Positions 1 to 9,649 are shown, counted from the stretch's first letter. The stretch is DNA of 64,000 nt from Burkholderia sp. Nafp2/4-1b (GCF_003635165.1 NZ_ML058606.1:124001-188000), one strand, 5' to 3'. Numbers and translations are program-made. The notes: generated by a model from the letters alone, not told the origin.

Positions 1-860
1 GCGGCGCCGTCCTCGAAGCGATGCGCAACCGCCTGCAGCGCAAGCGCAAGGTGACCAACGCGATCGCGCTGACCGCATCGCTCGCCGCCATGGCATTCGG
101 CCTGCTGTGGCTCGTGTGGATCCTGTACACGACGGTGCATCTCGGTGTCGGCGGCCTGTCGGTGCAGTTGTTCACCGAATCGACGCCGGCGCCGAACACG
201 GAAGGCGGCGGTCTCGCGAACGCGATCGTCGGCAGCCTGCTGCTGTGCGGTTTCGGCACGCTGATCGGCACGCCGATCGGCATCCTCGCGGGCGTCTATC
301 TCGCCGAATACGGCCAGAAGAACCTGCTGGCGAGCACGATCCGCTTCATCAACGACATCCTGCTGTCGGCACCGTCGATCGTGATCGGCCTGTTCGTGTA
401 CGCGATCGTCGTCGCGAAGTCGGGGCGCTTTTCGGGCTGGGCCGGCGTGATCGCACTCGCGCTGCTGCAGATCCCGATCGTGATCCGCACGACCGAAAAC
501 ATGCTGAAGCTCGTGCCGAACGCGCTGCGCGAAGCGGCCGTCGCGCTCGGCACGCCGAAGTGGCGCATGGTGCTGAAGATCACGCTGCGCGCGTCGATCG
601 GCGGGATCGTGACGGGCGTGCTGCTCGCGGTCGCGCGGATCGCCGGCGAAACGGCGCCGCTGCTGTTCACGGCCCTGTCGAACCAGTTCTTCTCGTGGGA
701 CATGAGCCAGCCGATGGCCAACCTGCCCGTCACGATCTACAAGTTCGCGATGAGCCCGTTTGCCGAATGGCAGTCGCTCGCATGGGCGGGCGTGTTCCTG
801 ATTACGCTCGGGGTGCTCGGACTCAACGTCCTGGCGCGCTCGATCTTCTCGAAAAAGTAA
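1..860 (+). CDS. pstA: Phosphate ABC transporter permease PstA (5' end cut by window)
   Basis: Inner-membrane permease of the high-affinity PstSCAB phosphate importer. The frame is open to base 3 of the window, and the first internal ATG is at base 21. Homologues have a slightly longer N-terminus, so the true start is probably just outside the window. Several hydrophobic segments are visible. The EAA loop that contacts the ATPase reads [16 protein letters not shown], around residues 174-189 counted from the base-21 Met. The stop is 15 bases before pstB, so both belong to one operon. In this family PstA pairs with PstC to form the channel. The identification is secure; only the start is uncertain. 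Confidence 0.95.
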   Translation, partial: GAVLEAMRNRLQRKRKVTNAIALTASLAAMAFGLLWLVWILYTTVHLGVGGLSVQLFTESTPAPNTEGGGLANAIVGSLLLCGFGTLIGTPIGILAGVYLAEYGQKNLLASTIRFINDILLSAPSIVIGLFVYAIVVAKSGRFSGWAGVIALALLQIPIVIRTTENMLKLVPNALREAAVALGTPKWRMVLKITLRASIGGIVTGVLLAVARIAGETAPLLFTALSNQFFSWDMSQPMANLPVTIYKFAMSPFAEWQSLAWAGVFLITLGVLGLNVLARSIFSKK

Positions 861-875
861 CGGCGGAGCGATCCG

Positions 876-1724
876 ATGAATATGGCAGAAAGCCACCTGA
901 ATCCCGTCGAGCGCGCCGCTGCGCCCGCCGGCACGCAAGACGCGGCACCTGGCCGTCCGCTGGCGCCGCTGAACGCGAAGATCGAGGTCAACAACCTCAA
1001 CTTCTTCTACAACAAGTTCCACGCGCTGAAGAACATCAACCTGCGCATTCCCGAAGGCAAGGTGACGGCGTTCATCGGCCCGTCGGGCTGCGGCAAGTCG
1101 ACGCTGCTGCGCACGTTCAACAAGATGTACGCGCTCTATCCGGAGCAGCGCGCCGAAGGCGAAATCCTGATGGACGGCGAGAACCTGCTGACCACCAAGC
1201 GCGACATCTCGCTGCTGCGCGCGCGAATCGGCATGGTGTTCCAGAAGCCGACTCCGTTCCCGATGTCGATCTACGACAACATCGCGTTCGGCGTGAAGAT
1301 GTTCGAAAAGCTCACGCGCTCGGAGATGGACGATCGCGTCGAGTGGGCGCTGACGAAGGCCGCGCTGTGGAACGAAGTGAAGGACAAGCTGAACCAGAGC
1401 GGCTACGGGCTGTCCGGCGGCCAGCAGCAGCGTCTGTGCATCGCGCGCGGCATCGCGATCCGTCCGGAAGTGCTGCTGCTCGACGAGCCGTGCTCTGCGC
1501 TCGACCCGATCTCGACGGGCCGCATCGAAGAGCTGATCGCGGAGCTGAAGAGCGACTACACGGTCGTGATCGTCACGCACAACATGCAGCAGGCCGCGCG
1601 CTGCTCGGACTTCACGGCCTACATGTACCTGGGCGAGTTGATCGAATTCGGCGAAACCGAAAAGATCTTCATCAAGCCGGTGCGCAAGGAAACGGAAGAC
1701 TACATCACCGGCCGTTTCGGCTGA
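876..1724 (+). CDS. pstB: Phosphate ABC transporter ATP-binding protein PstB
   Basis: Cytoplasmic ATPase that powers phosphate import through PstCA. The 282-residue protein has Walker A GPSGCGKS at residues 68-75, the Q-loop after [11 protein letters not shown], the ABC signature LSGGQQQR, Walker [13 protein letters not shown] and the H-loop in VTHNM. A roughly 35-residue polar N-terminal extension precedes the ABC domain, which is usual for beta-proteobacterial PstB. The ATG at 876 lies 15 bases after pstA, and phoU follows 18 bases after the stop, so this is an internal operon gene. Control is expected from PhoB at a promoter upstream of the window. Confidence 0.97.
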   Translation: MNMAESHLNPVERAAAPAGTQDAAPGRPLAPLNAKIEVNNLNFFYNKFHALKNINLRIPEGKVTAFIGPSGCGKSTLLRTFNKMYALYPEQRAEGEILMDGENLLTTKRDISLLRARIGMVFQKPTPFPMSIYDNIAFGVKMFEKLTRSEMDDRVEWALTKAALWNEVKDKLNQSGYGLSGGQQQRLCIARGIAIRPEVLLLDEPCSALDPISTGRIEELIAELKSDYTVVIVTHNMQQAARCSDFTAYMYLGELIEFGETEKIFIKPVRKETEDYITGRFG

Positions 1725-1742
1725 TGACGGAGAACAACAACC

Positions 1743-2447
1743 ATGTCGGATAAACATCTGTCGAGCCAGTTCGATGCGGATCTCAACGCCGTGTCGTCGA
1801 AGGTGCTGGAAATGGGCGGCCTCGTCGAGTCGCAGATCGTCGGTGCGATGTACGCGCTCAACGAATTCGACCGCGAAGCGGCCGAGCGCGTGATCACGGC
1901 CGAGGAAACGCTGAACGCGATGGAAGTCGAGATCGACCAGGAGTGCGGCAACATCATCGCGCGGAGACAGCCTGCCGCGCGTGACCTGCGCCTTCTGATG
2001 TCGATTTCGAAAACGATTACGAACCTCGAGCGCGCCGGCGACGAGGCCGAGAAGATCGCGAAGCGCGTGCGCCGCCTGGTCGACGAACCGGCCGCGCGTG
2101 CGGTGAACATCGCCGAGATCAAGGTGTCGGGCGAGATGGCCGTGACGATCCTGCGCCGCGCGCTCGACGCATTCGCGCGCCTCGATACGGTGGCGGCCGC
2201 GCAGATCGTCAAGGACGACAAGGAAATCGACCTGGAATTCCGTGCGTTCGTGCGCAAGCTCGTGTCGTACATGCAGGAAGATCCGCGCACGATCTCGGTC
2301 GGCCTCGAGTACCTGTTCATCGCGAAGGCGATCGAACGGATCGGCGACCACGCGAAGAACATCGCCGAATTCATCATCTACATCGTGAAGGGCACCGACG
2401 TGCGGCATCAGCCGCGCGACACGCTCGATCGCGAAGCCAACAGTTAA
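1743..2447 (+). CDS. phoU: Phosphate signalling protein PhoU
   Basis: Negative regulator linking Pst transporter activity to PhoR, so that the Pho regulon stays off when phosphate is plentiful. The 234 residues match the usual size and show the two-fold repeat of three-helix bundles with acidic metal-binding clusters (EVEIDQECGN in the first half, ERIGDHAKNIAE in the second). It lies between pstB and phoB, the normal neighbourhood. The ATG at 1743 is preceded by a purine-rich GGAGAA stretch. No membrane segment is seen, consistent with a peripheral cytoplasmic protein. Confidence 0.96.
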   Translation: MSDKHLSSQFDADLNAVSSKVLEMGGLVESQIVGAMYALNEFDREAAERVITAEETLNAMEVEIDQECGNIIARRQPAARDLRLLMSISKTITNLERAGDEAEKIAKRVRRLVDEPAARAVNIAEIKVSGEMAVTILRRALDAFARLDTVAAAQIVKDDKEIDLEFRAFVRKLVSYMQEDPRTISVGLEYLFIAKAIERIGDHAKNIAEFIIYIVKGTDVRHQPRDTLDREANS

Positions 2448-2477
2448 TCGACTCCGTAAGGAAGAACAGAGGTGCCG

Positions 2478-3179
2478 ATGCCCAGCAACATTCTCGTCGT
2501 TGAAGACGAGCCCGCGATTTCCGAACTGATTTCGGTGAATCTCCAGCACGCCGGTCACTGCCCGATCCGCGCGTACAACGCGGAACAGGCGCAGAACCTG
2601 ATCAGCGACGTGCTGCCCGATCTCGTACTGCTCGACTGGATGCTGCCGGGCAAGTCCGGCATCGCGTTCGCGCGCGACCTGCGCAACAACGAACGGACCA
2701 AGCACATCCCGATCATCATGCTGACCGCGCGCGGCGACGAGCAGGACAAGGTGCTCGGCCTCGAGATCGGCGCGGACGACTACGTGACGAAACCGTTCTC
2801 GCCGAAGGAACTGATGGCGCGCATCAAGGCCGTGCTGCGCCGTCGTGCGCCGCAGCTGACCGAGGACGTCGTGTCGATCAACGGGCTGCGCCTCGATCCG
2901 GCCACGCATCGGGTCGCCGCACACGGCGACGGCAGCGAGATCAAGCTCGATCTCGGCCCGACCGAGTTCCGCCTGCTGCATTTCTTCATGACGCATCCGG
3001 AGCGCGTGCACAGCCGCACGCAACTGCTCGACCAGGTGTGGGGCGATCACGTGTTCGTCGAAGAGCGGACCGTCGACGTGCACATCAAACGATTGCGCGC
3101 GGCCTTGAAACCGGCCGGTTGCGATGCGATGATCGAGACCGTGCGCGGCAGCGGCTATCGGCTCGCCAAGCACGCGTAA
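2478..3179 (+). CDS. phoB: Phosphate regulon response regulator PhoB
   Basis: OmpR-class response regulator that binds Pho boxes when phosphorylated by PhoR. The receiver domain has the acidic pocket VEDE near residue 9 and the phospho-acceptor Asp53 in LVLLDWMLPG. A winged-helix domain follows, ending in the recognition segment EERTVDVHIKRLR and GSGYRLAKHA. I chose the ATG at 2478 (233 residues, usual length). An in-frame GTG at 2472 would add two residues and has the GGAAG stretch better spaced, so the start is uncertain by two codons. It lies 30 bases after phoU and 57 before phoR. Confidence 0.96.
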   Translation: MPSNILVVEDEPAISELISVNLQHAGHCPIRAYNAEQAQNLISDVLPDLVLLDWMLPGKSGIAFARDLRNNERTKHIPIIMLTARGDEQDKVLGLEIGADDYVTKPFSPKELMARIKAVLRRRAPQLTEDVVSINGLRLDPATHRVAAHGDGSEIKLDLGPTEFRLLHFFMTHPERVHSRTQLLDQVWGDHVFVEERTVDVHIKRLRAALKPAGCDAMIETVRGSGYRLAKHA

Positions 3180-3236
3180 CGTATCCGGGCGTGCCGTGTG
3201 CCATGGCATGCCGTTCATTCTTTCGGGCGCTGAATC

Positions 3237-4556
3237 ATGAACATCATCTGGGCGCGCTTTCTCGTGTCGCTCATGCTGCTCGTGCTGATCAGCGTATTGG
3301 TCGGCGTGTTCGCCGGCCCGATCGCGGCCCTCGGGTTCGCGGTCGTGATGCTGGTCGCGCAGGGCTTCTTCAGCACCTTCCATACGCAACGCCTGTGGCG
3401 TCTGCTCGATGCGCCCGTCTACGGCGAGGTGCCGAGCGCACCGGGCATCTGGGGTGAAATCTACTATCGACTGCACAAGCTCGCGAAGCAGTGGCATGCG
3501 CAGGTGCGGCAGGTCGAGCAGCAGCATTCGCGCTTCATCCAGGCGATCCAGGCGTCGCCGAACGGTGTCGCGATGCTCGACGATCATGACCAGATCGAGT
3601 GGTGCAACGCGATCGCCGAGGTGCACTTCGGCCTCGATGCGAAGCGCGACCTGCGCCAGCACATCACGAACCTCGTGCGTCATCCGGATTTCGTCCGCTA
3701 CCTGAACGCGCAGCATTACGACGAAACGCTCGTGATGCGCGGGATGGGCGACTCGCGGCAGAACGTTCTGGAAGTTCAGGTGTTTCCGTACGGCGAAAAC
3801 CGCAAGCTGCTGCTCACGCAGGATATCACCGAGCTCGAGCGGACCGACGCGATGCGGCGCGACTTCGTCGCGAACGTGTCGCACGAACTGAAGACGCCGC
3901 TCACCGTGCTGTCGGGCTTTCTCGAGACGATGCGCGAGCTGCCTTTGAACGAGGAGGATCGCGCGCGCTATCTCGAGATGATGGAGCAGCAGGCGTCGCG
4001 GATGCGGCACATCGTCACCGACCTGCTGGTGCTCGCGAAGCTCGAAGGCGAAAGCAAGCCGCCGACGGACCACGCGGTCGACATGCGCGCGTTGTTCGAC
4101 CATCTGAAGGAAGATGCGCACACGCTGTCGAACGGGCATCACGAGATCACGTTCACGATCGACGAGACGCTGGGCGTCACCGGTGCGCAGACCGAAGTGT
4201 TCAGTGCGTTCGCGAACCTTGTCACCAACGCGATCCGCTATACGCCGGACGGCGGCAAGATCGCCGTGTCGTGGCGGCGCGAGGGTGCGCAGGGCGTGTT
4301 TTCCGTCACCGACAGCGGTTTCGGGATTCCGGCCGCCGACTTGCCGCGGCTGACCGAGCGCTTTTATCGCGTCGATCGCAGCCGCTCGCGCGATACGGGC
4401 GGCACGGGGCTCGGCCTCGCGATCGTCAAGCACGTGCTGCAGCGGCACGACTCGCACCTGTACGTGCAGAGCGAGGAAGGGCGCGGCAGTACGTTTACCG
4501 CGCGTTTCCCGGCGTCGCGAGTCATCGCGATCCGGCCGGCTACGTTCGAAGCGTGA
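3237..4556 (+). CDS. phoR: Phosphate regulon sensor histidine kinase PhoR
   Basis: Membrane sensor kinase that phosphorylates PhoB under phosphate limitation. Two hydrophobic segments lie in residues 5-45 with almost no periplasmic loop, as in other PhoR proteins. A PAS domain (about 100-200) follows, then the dimerisation/phospho-acceptor helix with His216 in NVSHELKTPL, and the ATPase domain with N-box NLVTNAIRY, G1 DSGFGI and G2 GGTGLGLAIVKH. The length of 439 residues is normal. It is the last gene of the pst-pho run and is followed by a strong palindromic terminator shared with ppk1. Confidence 0.96.
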   Translation: MNIIWARFLVSLMLLVLISVLVGVFAGPIAALGFAVVMLVAQGFFSTFHTQRLWRLLDAPVYGEVPSAPGIWGEIYYRLHKLAKQWHAQVRQVEQQHSRFIQAIQASPNGVAMLDDHDQIEWCNAIAEVHFGLDAKRDLRQHITNLVRHPDFVRYLNAQHYDETLVMRGMGDSRQNVLEVQVFPYGENRKLLLTQDITELERTDAMRRDFVANVSHELKTPLTVLSGFLETMRELPLNEEDRARYLEMMEQQASRMRHIVTDLLVLAKLEGESKPPTDHAVDMRALFDHLKEDAHTLSNGHHEITFTIDETLGVTGAQTEVFSAFANLVTNAIRYTPDGGKIAVSWRREGAQGVFSVTDSGFGIPAADLPRLTERFYRVDRSRSRDTGGTGLGLAIVKHVLQRHDSHLYVQSEEGRGSTFTARFPASRVIAIRPATFEA

Positions 4557-4607
4557 TTACGTGATTGCGTGATTCGGGTCGTGTGCGCCGTTCGAGCGCA
4601 CGACCTG

Positions 4608-4647
4608 AAATGAAAAAGCACAGCCCGCGGGCTGTGCTTTTTCATTT
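4608..4647. terminator. Perfect-palindrome bidirectional rho-independent terminator
   Basis: A 19-bp perfect inverted repeat around a 2-nt centre: left arm 4608-4626, right arm 4629-4647. The GC-rich core GCACAGCCC is flanked by A-tracts on the left and T-tracts on the right, so both strands give a stem followed by a U-run. It sits between the convergent genes phoR (+) and ppk1 (-), exactly where a shared terminator is expected. Confidence 0.9.
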
Positions 4648-4691
4648 GCTGCACACGGCGCATGGAGACGCGTGCAGCTTGCTTTGGGCGC

Positions 4692-6755
4692 CTACGAACA
4701 GAACTTCGCCATCAACCCGAGCTGCGCGTTGCGAATCGTCTTGCCCGAGCGACGCCGGCGGTAGTGGCCGTCGCTGTGCATCAGCCATGCCGACTGGTTG
4801 TCGCCGAGACAGACCGACAGCCCTTCGGCGATCACGCGGCGCTTCAGCTTGCGCTCCCGGATCGGGAACGCGACTTCGACGCGGCGGAACAGGTTGCGGT
4901 CCATCCAGTCGGCGCTCGACAGATAGACGTCCTCGGCGCCGCCCGCATGGAAATAGTAGATGCGGTGGTGTTCGAGGAAGCGGCCGACGATCGAGCGCAC
5001 CGTGATGTTCTCCGACAGCCCCGGCACACCGGGCTTCAGCGCGCACACGCCGCGCACGATCAGGTCGACCTTGACGCCGGCCTGCGATGCTTCGTACAAC
5101 GCAGCGATCACGGACGGCTCCAGCAGCGCGTTCATCTTCGCGACCACGCGCGCGCGCTTGCCGGCGCGCGCATTGTCGATCTCCGCGCGGATCGATTCGA
5201 TGATGCGCGGATGCAGCGTGAACGGCGACTGCCACAGCTCGTGCAGCGTGAGCTCGCCGCCGATCCCGGTCAGTTGCTGGAACACGTGGTGGACGTCCTC
5301 GCAGATCTTCTGGTCGGCCGTCATCAGCCCGAAGTCGGTGTAGAGGCGCGCGGTGCGCGGGTGATAGTTGCCGGTGCCGAGGTGCACGTAGCGGCGCAGT
5401 GTCGCCTTGCCGCCCTGCACGACGCGCCGCACGATCAGCATCATCTTCGCGTGGCACTTGTGGCCGACCACGCCGTACACGACGTGCGCGCCTACCGCTT
5501 CGAGCTGCGACGCCCAGTTGATGTTGGTTTCCTCGTCGAAGCGCGCGAGCAGTTCGACGACGACGGTCACTTCCTTGCCGTTGCGCGCGGCTTCCATCAG
5601 CGCGTCCATCAGCGGCGAATCGGTGCCGGTGCGGTAGATCGTCTGCTTGATCGCGACGACGCTCGGGTCCTTCGCGGCCTGCTGCAGCAGCTCGAGCACC
5701 GGCTGGAAGCTCTCGTACGGATGGTGCAGCAGGATGTCGCCGTCGTCGATCGCGTCGAACATCGTCGGCGCGTTCGCGATCGCGGGCGGGATCGAGGCGG
5801 TAAACGGGGCGAACTTCAGATCGGGGCGATCGACGAGATCGGGGATCTGCATCAGCCGCACGAGGTTCACCGAGCCGGCCACGCGATAGCAGTCCTTGTC
5901 GCCGAGCAGGCTTTCCTCGAGCAGGCGACGCACGATATGCGCCGGCGTGTCGGCCGACACTTCGAGCCGCACCGCGTTGCCGAGATGGCGCGCGGGCAGT
6001 TCGCCCTGCAGCGCGACGCGCAGGTTGGTGATTTCGTCTTCGTCGACGAACAGCTCGCTGTTGCGCGTGATGCGGAACTGGTTGCAGCTCTTCACGACCA
6101 GCTGCGGGAACAGCTCGCCGACGAAGCGCTGCATGAACGAGCTGAGCAGCACGAACCCGTGCTCGAAGCCCGACAGCGCCTGCGGCATGCGCACGACGCG
6201 CGGCAGCGCGCGCGGCGCCTGCACGATGCCCATCACCGCCTGGCGGCCGAATGCGTCGCGGCCTTCGAGCTCGACGACGAAGTTCAGGCTCTTGTTCAGC
6301 ACGCGCGGGAATGGGTGCGCGGGATCGAGGCCGATCGGCGTCAGCACCGGCAGCAGTTCGTCGAGGAAGTAGCGGCGCGCCCATTCGAGCTGCTCGTCGT
6401 TCCACGATTCGCTCGCGTGGAAGTAGATGCCTTCCTGCTCGAGCGCGGGCAGCACGGTTTCGTGCAGCATCGTGTACTGGCGGTGCACGAGCCGCTGCGC
6501 GCGCTCGACGACGAGATCGTACGCGTGCTGCAGCGACATGCCGTCGGGTGTCAGCGCGCCGGGGTTGTCGCGGATCTGTTCCTGGAGCCCCGCCATCCGG
6601 ACTTCGAAGAATTCGTCGAGGTTGCTGCTCGTGATGCAGATGAAGCGCAGTCGCTCGAGCAACGGAACCTGCGGGTCGGCCGCCTGGGCCAGCACGCGCT
6701 CGTTGAAATCGAGGATGCCGAGTTCACGATTGAGAAGCGGATAACGGACGGACAT
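4692..6755 (-). CDS. ppk: Polyphosphate kinase 1
   Basis: Makes long-chain polyphosphate reversibly from ATP. The 687-residue product starts at MSVRYPLLNRELG; the frame is open for another 66 codons upstream, but family members begin here. The N-terminal domain contains the conserved segment TSSNLDEFFEVRMAGL. The catalytic phospholipase-D-like domains include the segment HLGTGNYHPRTARLYTD with the expected phospho-histidine, and a second conserved histidine motif near YYFHAGG. It is divergent from ppx and convergent with phoR. The Pho-box-like site about 65-80 bases upstream suggests PhoB control, which would tie polyphosphate storage to the adjacent Pho regulators. Confidence 0.96.
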   Translation of the reverse strand: MSVRYPLLNRELGILDFNERVLAQAADPQVPLLERLRFICITSSNLDEFFEVRMAGLQEQIRDNPGALTPDGMSLQHAYDLVVERAQRLVHRQYTMLHETVLPALEQEGIYFHASESWNDEQLEWARRYFLDELLPVLTPIGLDPAHPFPRVLNKSLNFVVELEGRDAFGRQAVMGIVQAPRALPRVVRMPQALSGFEHGFVLLSSFMQRFVGELFPQLVVKSCNQFRITRNSELFVDEDEITNLRVALQGELPARHLGNAVRLEVSADTPAHIVRRLLEESLLGDKDCYRVAGSVNLVRLMQIPDLVDRPDLKFAPFTASIPPAIANAPTMFDAIDDGDILLHHPYESFQPVLELLQQAAKDPSVVAIKQTIYRTGTDSPLMDALMEAARNGKEVTVVVELLARFDEETNINWASQLEAVGAHVVYGVVGHKCHAKMMLIVRRVVQGGKATLRRYVHLGTGNYHPRTARLYTDFGLMTADQKICEDVHHVFQQLTGIGGELTLHELWQSPFTLHPRIIESIRAEIDNARAGKRARVVAKMNALLEPSVIAALYEASQAGVKVDLIVRGVCALKPGVPGLSENITVRSIVGRFLEHHRIYYFHAGGAEDVYLSSADWMDRNLFRRVEVAFPIRERKLKRRVIAEGLSVCLGDNQSAWLMHSDGHYRRRRSGKTIRNAQLGLMAKFCS

Positions 6756-6818
6756 CGGCAGAGTAGGCGGTAATTCGGGCGGTGATTCGAAAGGACGCTC
6801 GGAAACTCTCACGGTACG

Positions 6819-6836
6819 ATGACGTGTTGATGACAA
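6819..6836 (-). promoter_or_regulatory. Putative Pho box upstream of ppk
   Basis: Read on the minus strand, the site is TTGTCATCAACACGTCAT: two 7-bp repeats (TTGTCAT and ACGTCAT) separated by 4 bp, which is the 11-bp periodicity of PhoB sites (consensus CTGTCAT-N4-CTGTCAT). It lies 64-81 bases upstream of the ppk start and points toward it. Five to six of seven bases match in each half. PhoB is encoded next door. Binding itself is inferred. Confidence 0.6.
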
Positions 6837-7034
6837 CGGTTTAGTTATATCGGGAAATTCTACGCCGGAACCGATTCGTCTCATAAATGTTTCGGCCATA
6901 TACAATCTACCCGGGTACATGCCCGTGAAGCGTGGCAATGGCAAGCGTTCCACGCTTAAAATGTCGCCTTTGATTCATCGTCCAGCGCGGCCGGAGCGGT
7001 CGCCGCGGGCGAACGCGCACGGAGCCCCCTTCTG

Positions 7035-8549
7035 ATGGTTACATCTCCCCACTTGCTGGCTGCCGTCGATCTCGGCTCGAACAGCTTCCGGCTGATCGTC
7101 GGGCGCGTCGAGGAAACGCCGGCGGGCAGCCAGATCTATCCCGTCGATGCGCTGCGCGAGCCCGTCCGACTGGCCGCGGGCCTGTCGAGCGACAAGATGC
7201 TCGATCGCGCGTCGCAGGAGCGTGGCTGGGAGGCGCTCAAGCGATTCGGCGAGCGGTTGCGCGATTTCCATCCCGATCACGTGCGCGCGGTGGCGACCAA
7301 CACGCTGCGCGTCGCGAAGAACGCCGGGGAATTTCTCGGCGAAGCCGAAGCGGCGCTCGGTTTCCCGATCGAAGTGATCGCGGGCCGCGAAGAGGCGCGC
7401 CTCATCTATGCCGGTGCAGCACATTCGGTGCCTGCGAGTGCCGGCAAGCGGCTCGTCGTCGATATCGGCGGCGGCTCGACCGAATTCATCATCGGCTCGC
7501 ACTACACGCCGATCGTGATGGAGAGTCTCTACATCGGTTGCGTGAGCCATAGCCGGGCGTTCTTTCCCGCCGGCAACGTCGACGAATACACGATGCGGCA
7601 GGCCGAACTCGCGGCCAAGCGCGAGATCCAGATCATTTCCAGCGAGTACAAGAAGGCCGGATGGGACCAGGCGATCGGTTCGTCGGGCACCGCACGCGCG
7701 CTCGCTGAACTCGTCGAGGCGAACGGCTTCAACGACGCGGGCATCACGCACGGCATTTCGCGCGGCGGGCTCGAGCGGTTGAAGCGCGCACTGATCAAGG
7801 CCGAGAACGTGAACCGGCTGAAGCTGATCGCGCTGAAGCCCGATCGCGTGCCGGTGCTCGCCGGCGGTCTCGCGATCATGCTCGCGGTATTCGAGGAACT
7901 CGGGGTCGACTATGTCGATACGACCGATGGCGCGCTGCGTCTCGGCGTGCTGTACGACCTGCTCGGCCGGACCCAGCACGAGGACATGCGCGCGGTGACG
8001 GTCGAGGGCTTCACGCGCCGCTACGGCGTCGATCGCGCGCAGGCCGAGCGCATCGGTGCGCTCGCCGGGCGCTTCTACGACGAACTCGGGGAAGCCGACG
8101 ACGAAGAACGCGAGGAAGGCCGGATGTTCCTCGGCTGGGCCGCCGCGTTGCACGAGATCGGCCTGTCGATCTCGCACAGCTCGTATCACAAGCATTCCGC
8201 GTACATCGCGAGCAATGCCGACATGCCGGGTTTCTCACGCACCGACCAGGCGCGCCTCGCCGCGCTCGTGCTCGGGCATGCGGGCAAGCTCGGCAAGCTG
8301 TCGCAGGCACGCGACGTCGAATGGCCGCTGCTGTTCTGCCTGCGGCTCGCGTCGCTGCTGTGCCGGCGCCGGACCGATGCCGGGCTGCCGGACATTTCCG
8401 TCTCGCAGATGAAGAAGGGCGGGTATGAAGTGCGCCTGCCGGGCGCATGGGTCGAGCAGAACCCGCTGACCGACTACAGCCTCAGCCAGGAAGCGGCCGA
8501 GTGGGAGAAGGTCGGCATTCCGTATCGCGTCGTTTATACGGGCGCGTAA
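7035..8549 (+). CDS. ppx: Exopolyphosphatase Ppx/GppA
   Basis: Releases phosphate from the ends of polyphosphate and belongs to the ASKHA sugar-kinase/actin-fold family. The 504-residue protein has phosphate-1 loop DLGSNSFRLIVG near the N-terminus and phosphate-2 motif VVDIGGGSTEFIIG about residue 140. The C-terminal HD-like region contains the helix ALHEIGLSISHSSYHKHSAYI. The ATG at 7035 follows a GGAGCCCCC stretch. It is divergent from ppk with 279 bases between the starts, so synthesis and breakdown enzymes are adjacent but separately transcribed, unlike E. coli where they form one operon. Confidence 0.95.
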   Translation: MVTSPHLLAAVDLGSNSFRLIVGRVEETPAGSQIYPVDALREPVRLAAGLSSDKMLDRASQERGWEALKRFGERLRDFHPDHVRAVATNTLRVAKNAGEFLGEAEAALGFPIEVIAGREEARLIYAGAAHSVPASAGKRLVVDIGGGSTEFIIGSHYTPIVMESLYIGCVSHSRAFFPAGNVDEYTMRQAELAAKREIQIISSEYKKAGWDQAIGSSGTARALAELVEANGFNDAGITHGISRGGLERLKRALIKAENVNRLKLIALKPDRVPVLAGGLAIMLAVFEELGVDYVDTTDGALRLGVLYDLLGRTQHEDMRAVTVEGFTRRYGVDRAQAERIGALAGRFYDELGEADDEEREEGRMFLGWAAALHEIGLSISHSSYHKHSAYIASNADMPGFSRTDQARLAALVLGHAGKLGKLSQARDVEWPLLFCLRLASLLCRRRTDAGLPDISVSQMKKGGYEVRLPGAWVEQNPLTDYSLSQEAAEWEKVGIPYRVVYTGA

Positions 8550-8624
8550 CCGTAACGAGTCGGCACTCGCAGGGGCCGGCACTGGCGCGGCGCACTCGCG
8601 TCGCACGGCCGTTTTAAGGCGGGC

Positions 8625-9065
8625 TCAGTCCGAGCACACGATCGCGGTCAGGAACGGGAACGCCTGCTTGACGGTCGCGTCGCTGCCGGCATTGCGCACG
8701 GCCTGCTCGACGGCACTCTTCGTGCCGCGCACCACGACGCCGTACGCCCATTTGCCGATCGGCGTGCCGTCGCCCGGCTGGAAGATCGGGTCGTTCGCCT
8801 GGTAGCCGAGCACGACGTAGACGCCGAAGCCGTACGCCGTCAGCGGACGCTTCGTGTGGAACGCATTCACCGAATTCGCTTCGACGTGCATGGGCTCCGA
8901 CTGGATGTCGCCGGCCGCGAGCAGCGGCGCGACGAACTTGTGGCCGTTCGAATGGCAGTCGAGCGCGTCGTCGAGTGACTTGGCCGAGGCTGTGCCGGAG
9001 GCGGCGAGTGCGCCGAATGCGAACAGCGCGCCGAGCAGGGCGGTCTTGAAAACGTGGTTCTTCAT
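8625..9065 (-). CDS. Small exported protein of unknown function
   Basis: A 146-residue protein with a clear signal peptide (MKNHVFKTALLGALFAFGAL, probable cleavage after ASA-K near residue 29). The mature part has two cysteines (DCHSNG and the C-terminal IVCSD) that could pair, and conserved-looking glycine/aromatic stretches (YGFGVYVVLGYQ, GKWAYGVVVRG). I chose the Met directly before the basic signal start; the frame is open 15 codons further upstream. I do not recognise the family. It is convergent with ppx and is the last core gene before the T6SS island. Probably periplasmic. Confidence 0.75.
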   Translation of the reverse strand: MKNHVFKTALLGALFAFGALAASGTASAKSLDDALDCHSNGHKFVAPLLAAGDIQSEPMHVEANSVNAFHTKRPLTAYGFGVYVVLGYQANDPIFQPGDGTPIGKWAYGVVVRGTKSAVEQAVRNAGSDATVKQAFPFLTAIVCSD

Positions 9066-9229
9066 GCGCGGTTGCGGGTTGGTCGCGGATATTATCGCGT
9101 GGAACCGCAATTTTCGTGCGCGGGGCGCGGGCTACCGGGCGCGTCGGGGGTGACGGGGCGGCGGGTAAAGCTGAAAAGGGGCGCAAGCATAATGGTTTGT
9201 AACCCTTGTCGTGTAAGCCGTGGTCGCAG

Positions 9230-9285
9230 GGTAGGGACTCGAATCTTCGACCGTCTAACCCGAAATCCCAAATCCCAAATCCGGT
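9230..9285. other. Degenerate tRNA-like fragment at island edge, with AAATCCC heptamer run
   Basis: The segment GGACTCGAATCTTCGACCGT resembles the antisense T-arm/variable region of the intact tRNA-Pro at the other end of the island (19034-19110): I count 22 of 28 matches when aligned by eye, including CGAA, CGACC and the downstream AATCCCAAATC. No cloverleaf folds, so it is not a functional tRNA. AAATCCC repeats almost three times (9263-9282). It may be a relic of the integration site or a chance match. The rest of 9066-9649 shows no convincing gene; the small open frame there spells the GRDSNLRPS-type peptide that antisense tRNA sequence often produces. Confidence 0.4.
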
Positions 9286-9649
9286 ACGCGTCCCGTTCTC
9301 TACGTCGATGACCGACAGTGAACTTGTAAGCTATCGCTTCAAATTCTTTCTCACCGCGCTTTTATTTGACCCGTATACCAAGAGCGCCCGCTGGTCTGGA
9401 ATATCTTGGGCGAACTGCGGGCGCCTCATCTCGCTGGTCAATTCCGTCGTGCTGCCGCACCGGGGGGAAGTTGCGCCGCACTTGAACGCGCGTCTCTGTT
9501 CCCCTAAACGACCGGGTGTCAATTTCTGTCAAGCCGAACTATATTCCTCAGACTTTAGATAAAATCGCGCGAGCGACTTGGCTGTCGCAATGGCTGACCG
9601 TCGTCTTTGTGCCACTGCATTGACGGTCGAACCTGAGAGAAATAACAAA

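Noticed and set aside
4642-6773. Long open frames (587 and 703 codons) on both strands across ppk
   Set aside because: Arg/Ala- or His/Asp-rich shadows of the ppk1 frame caused by high GC; ppk1 has full family motifs.
9206-9562. 118-codon frame beginning MSCKPWSQGRDSNLRPS
   Set aside because: GRDSNLRPS-type peptides arise from antisense tRNA sequence; the rest has no domain and AT-rich third positions.
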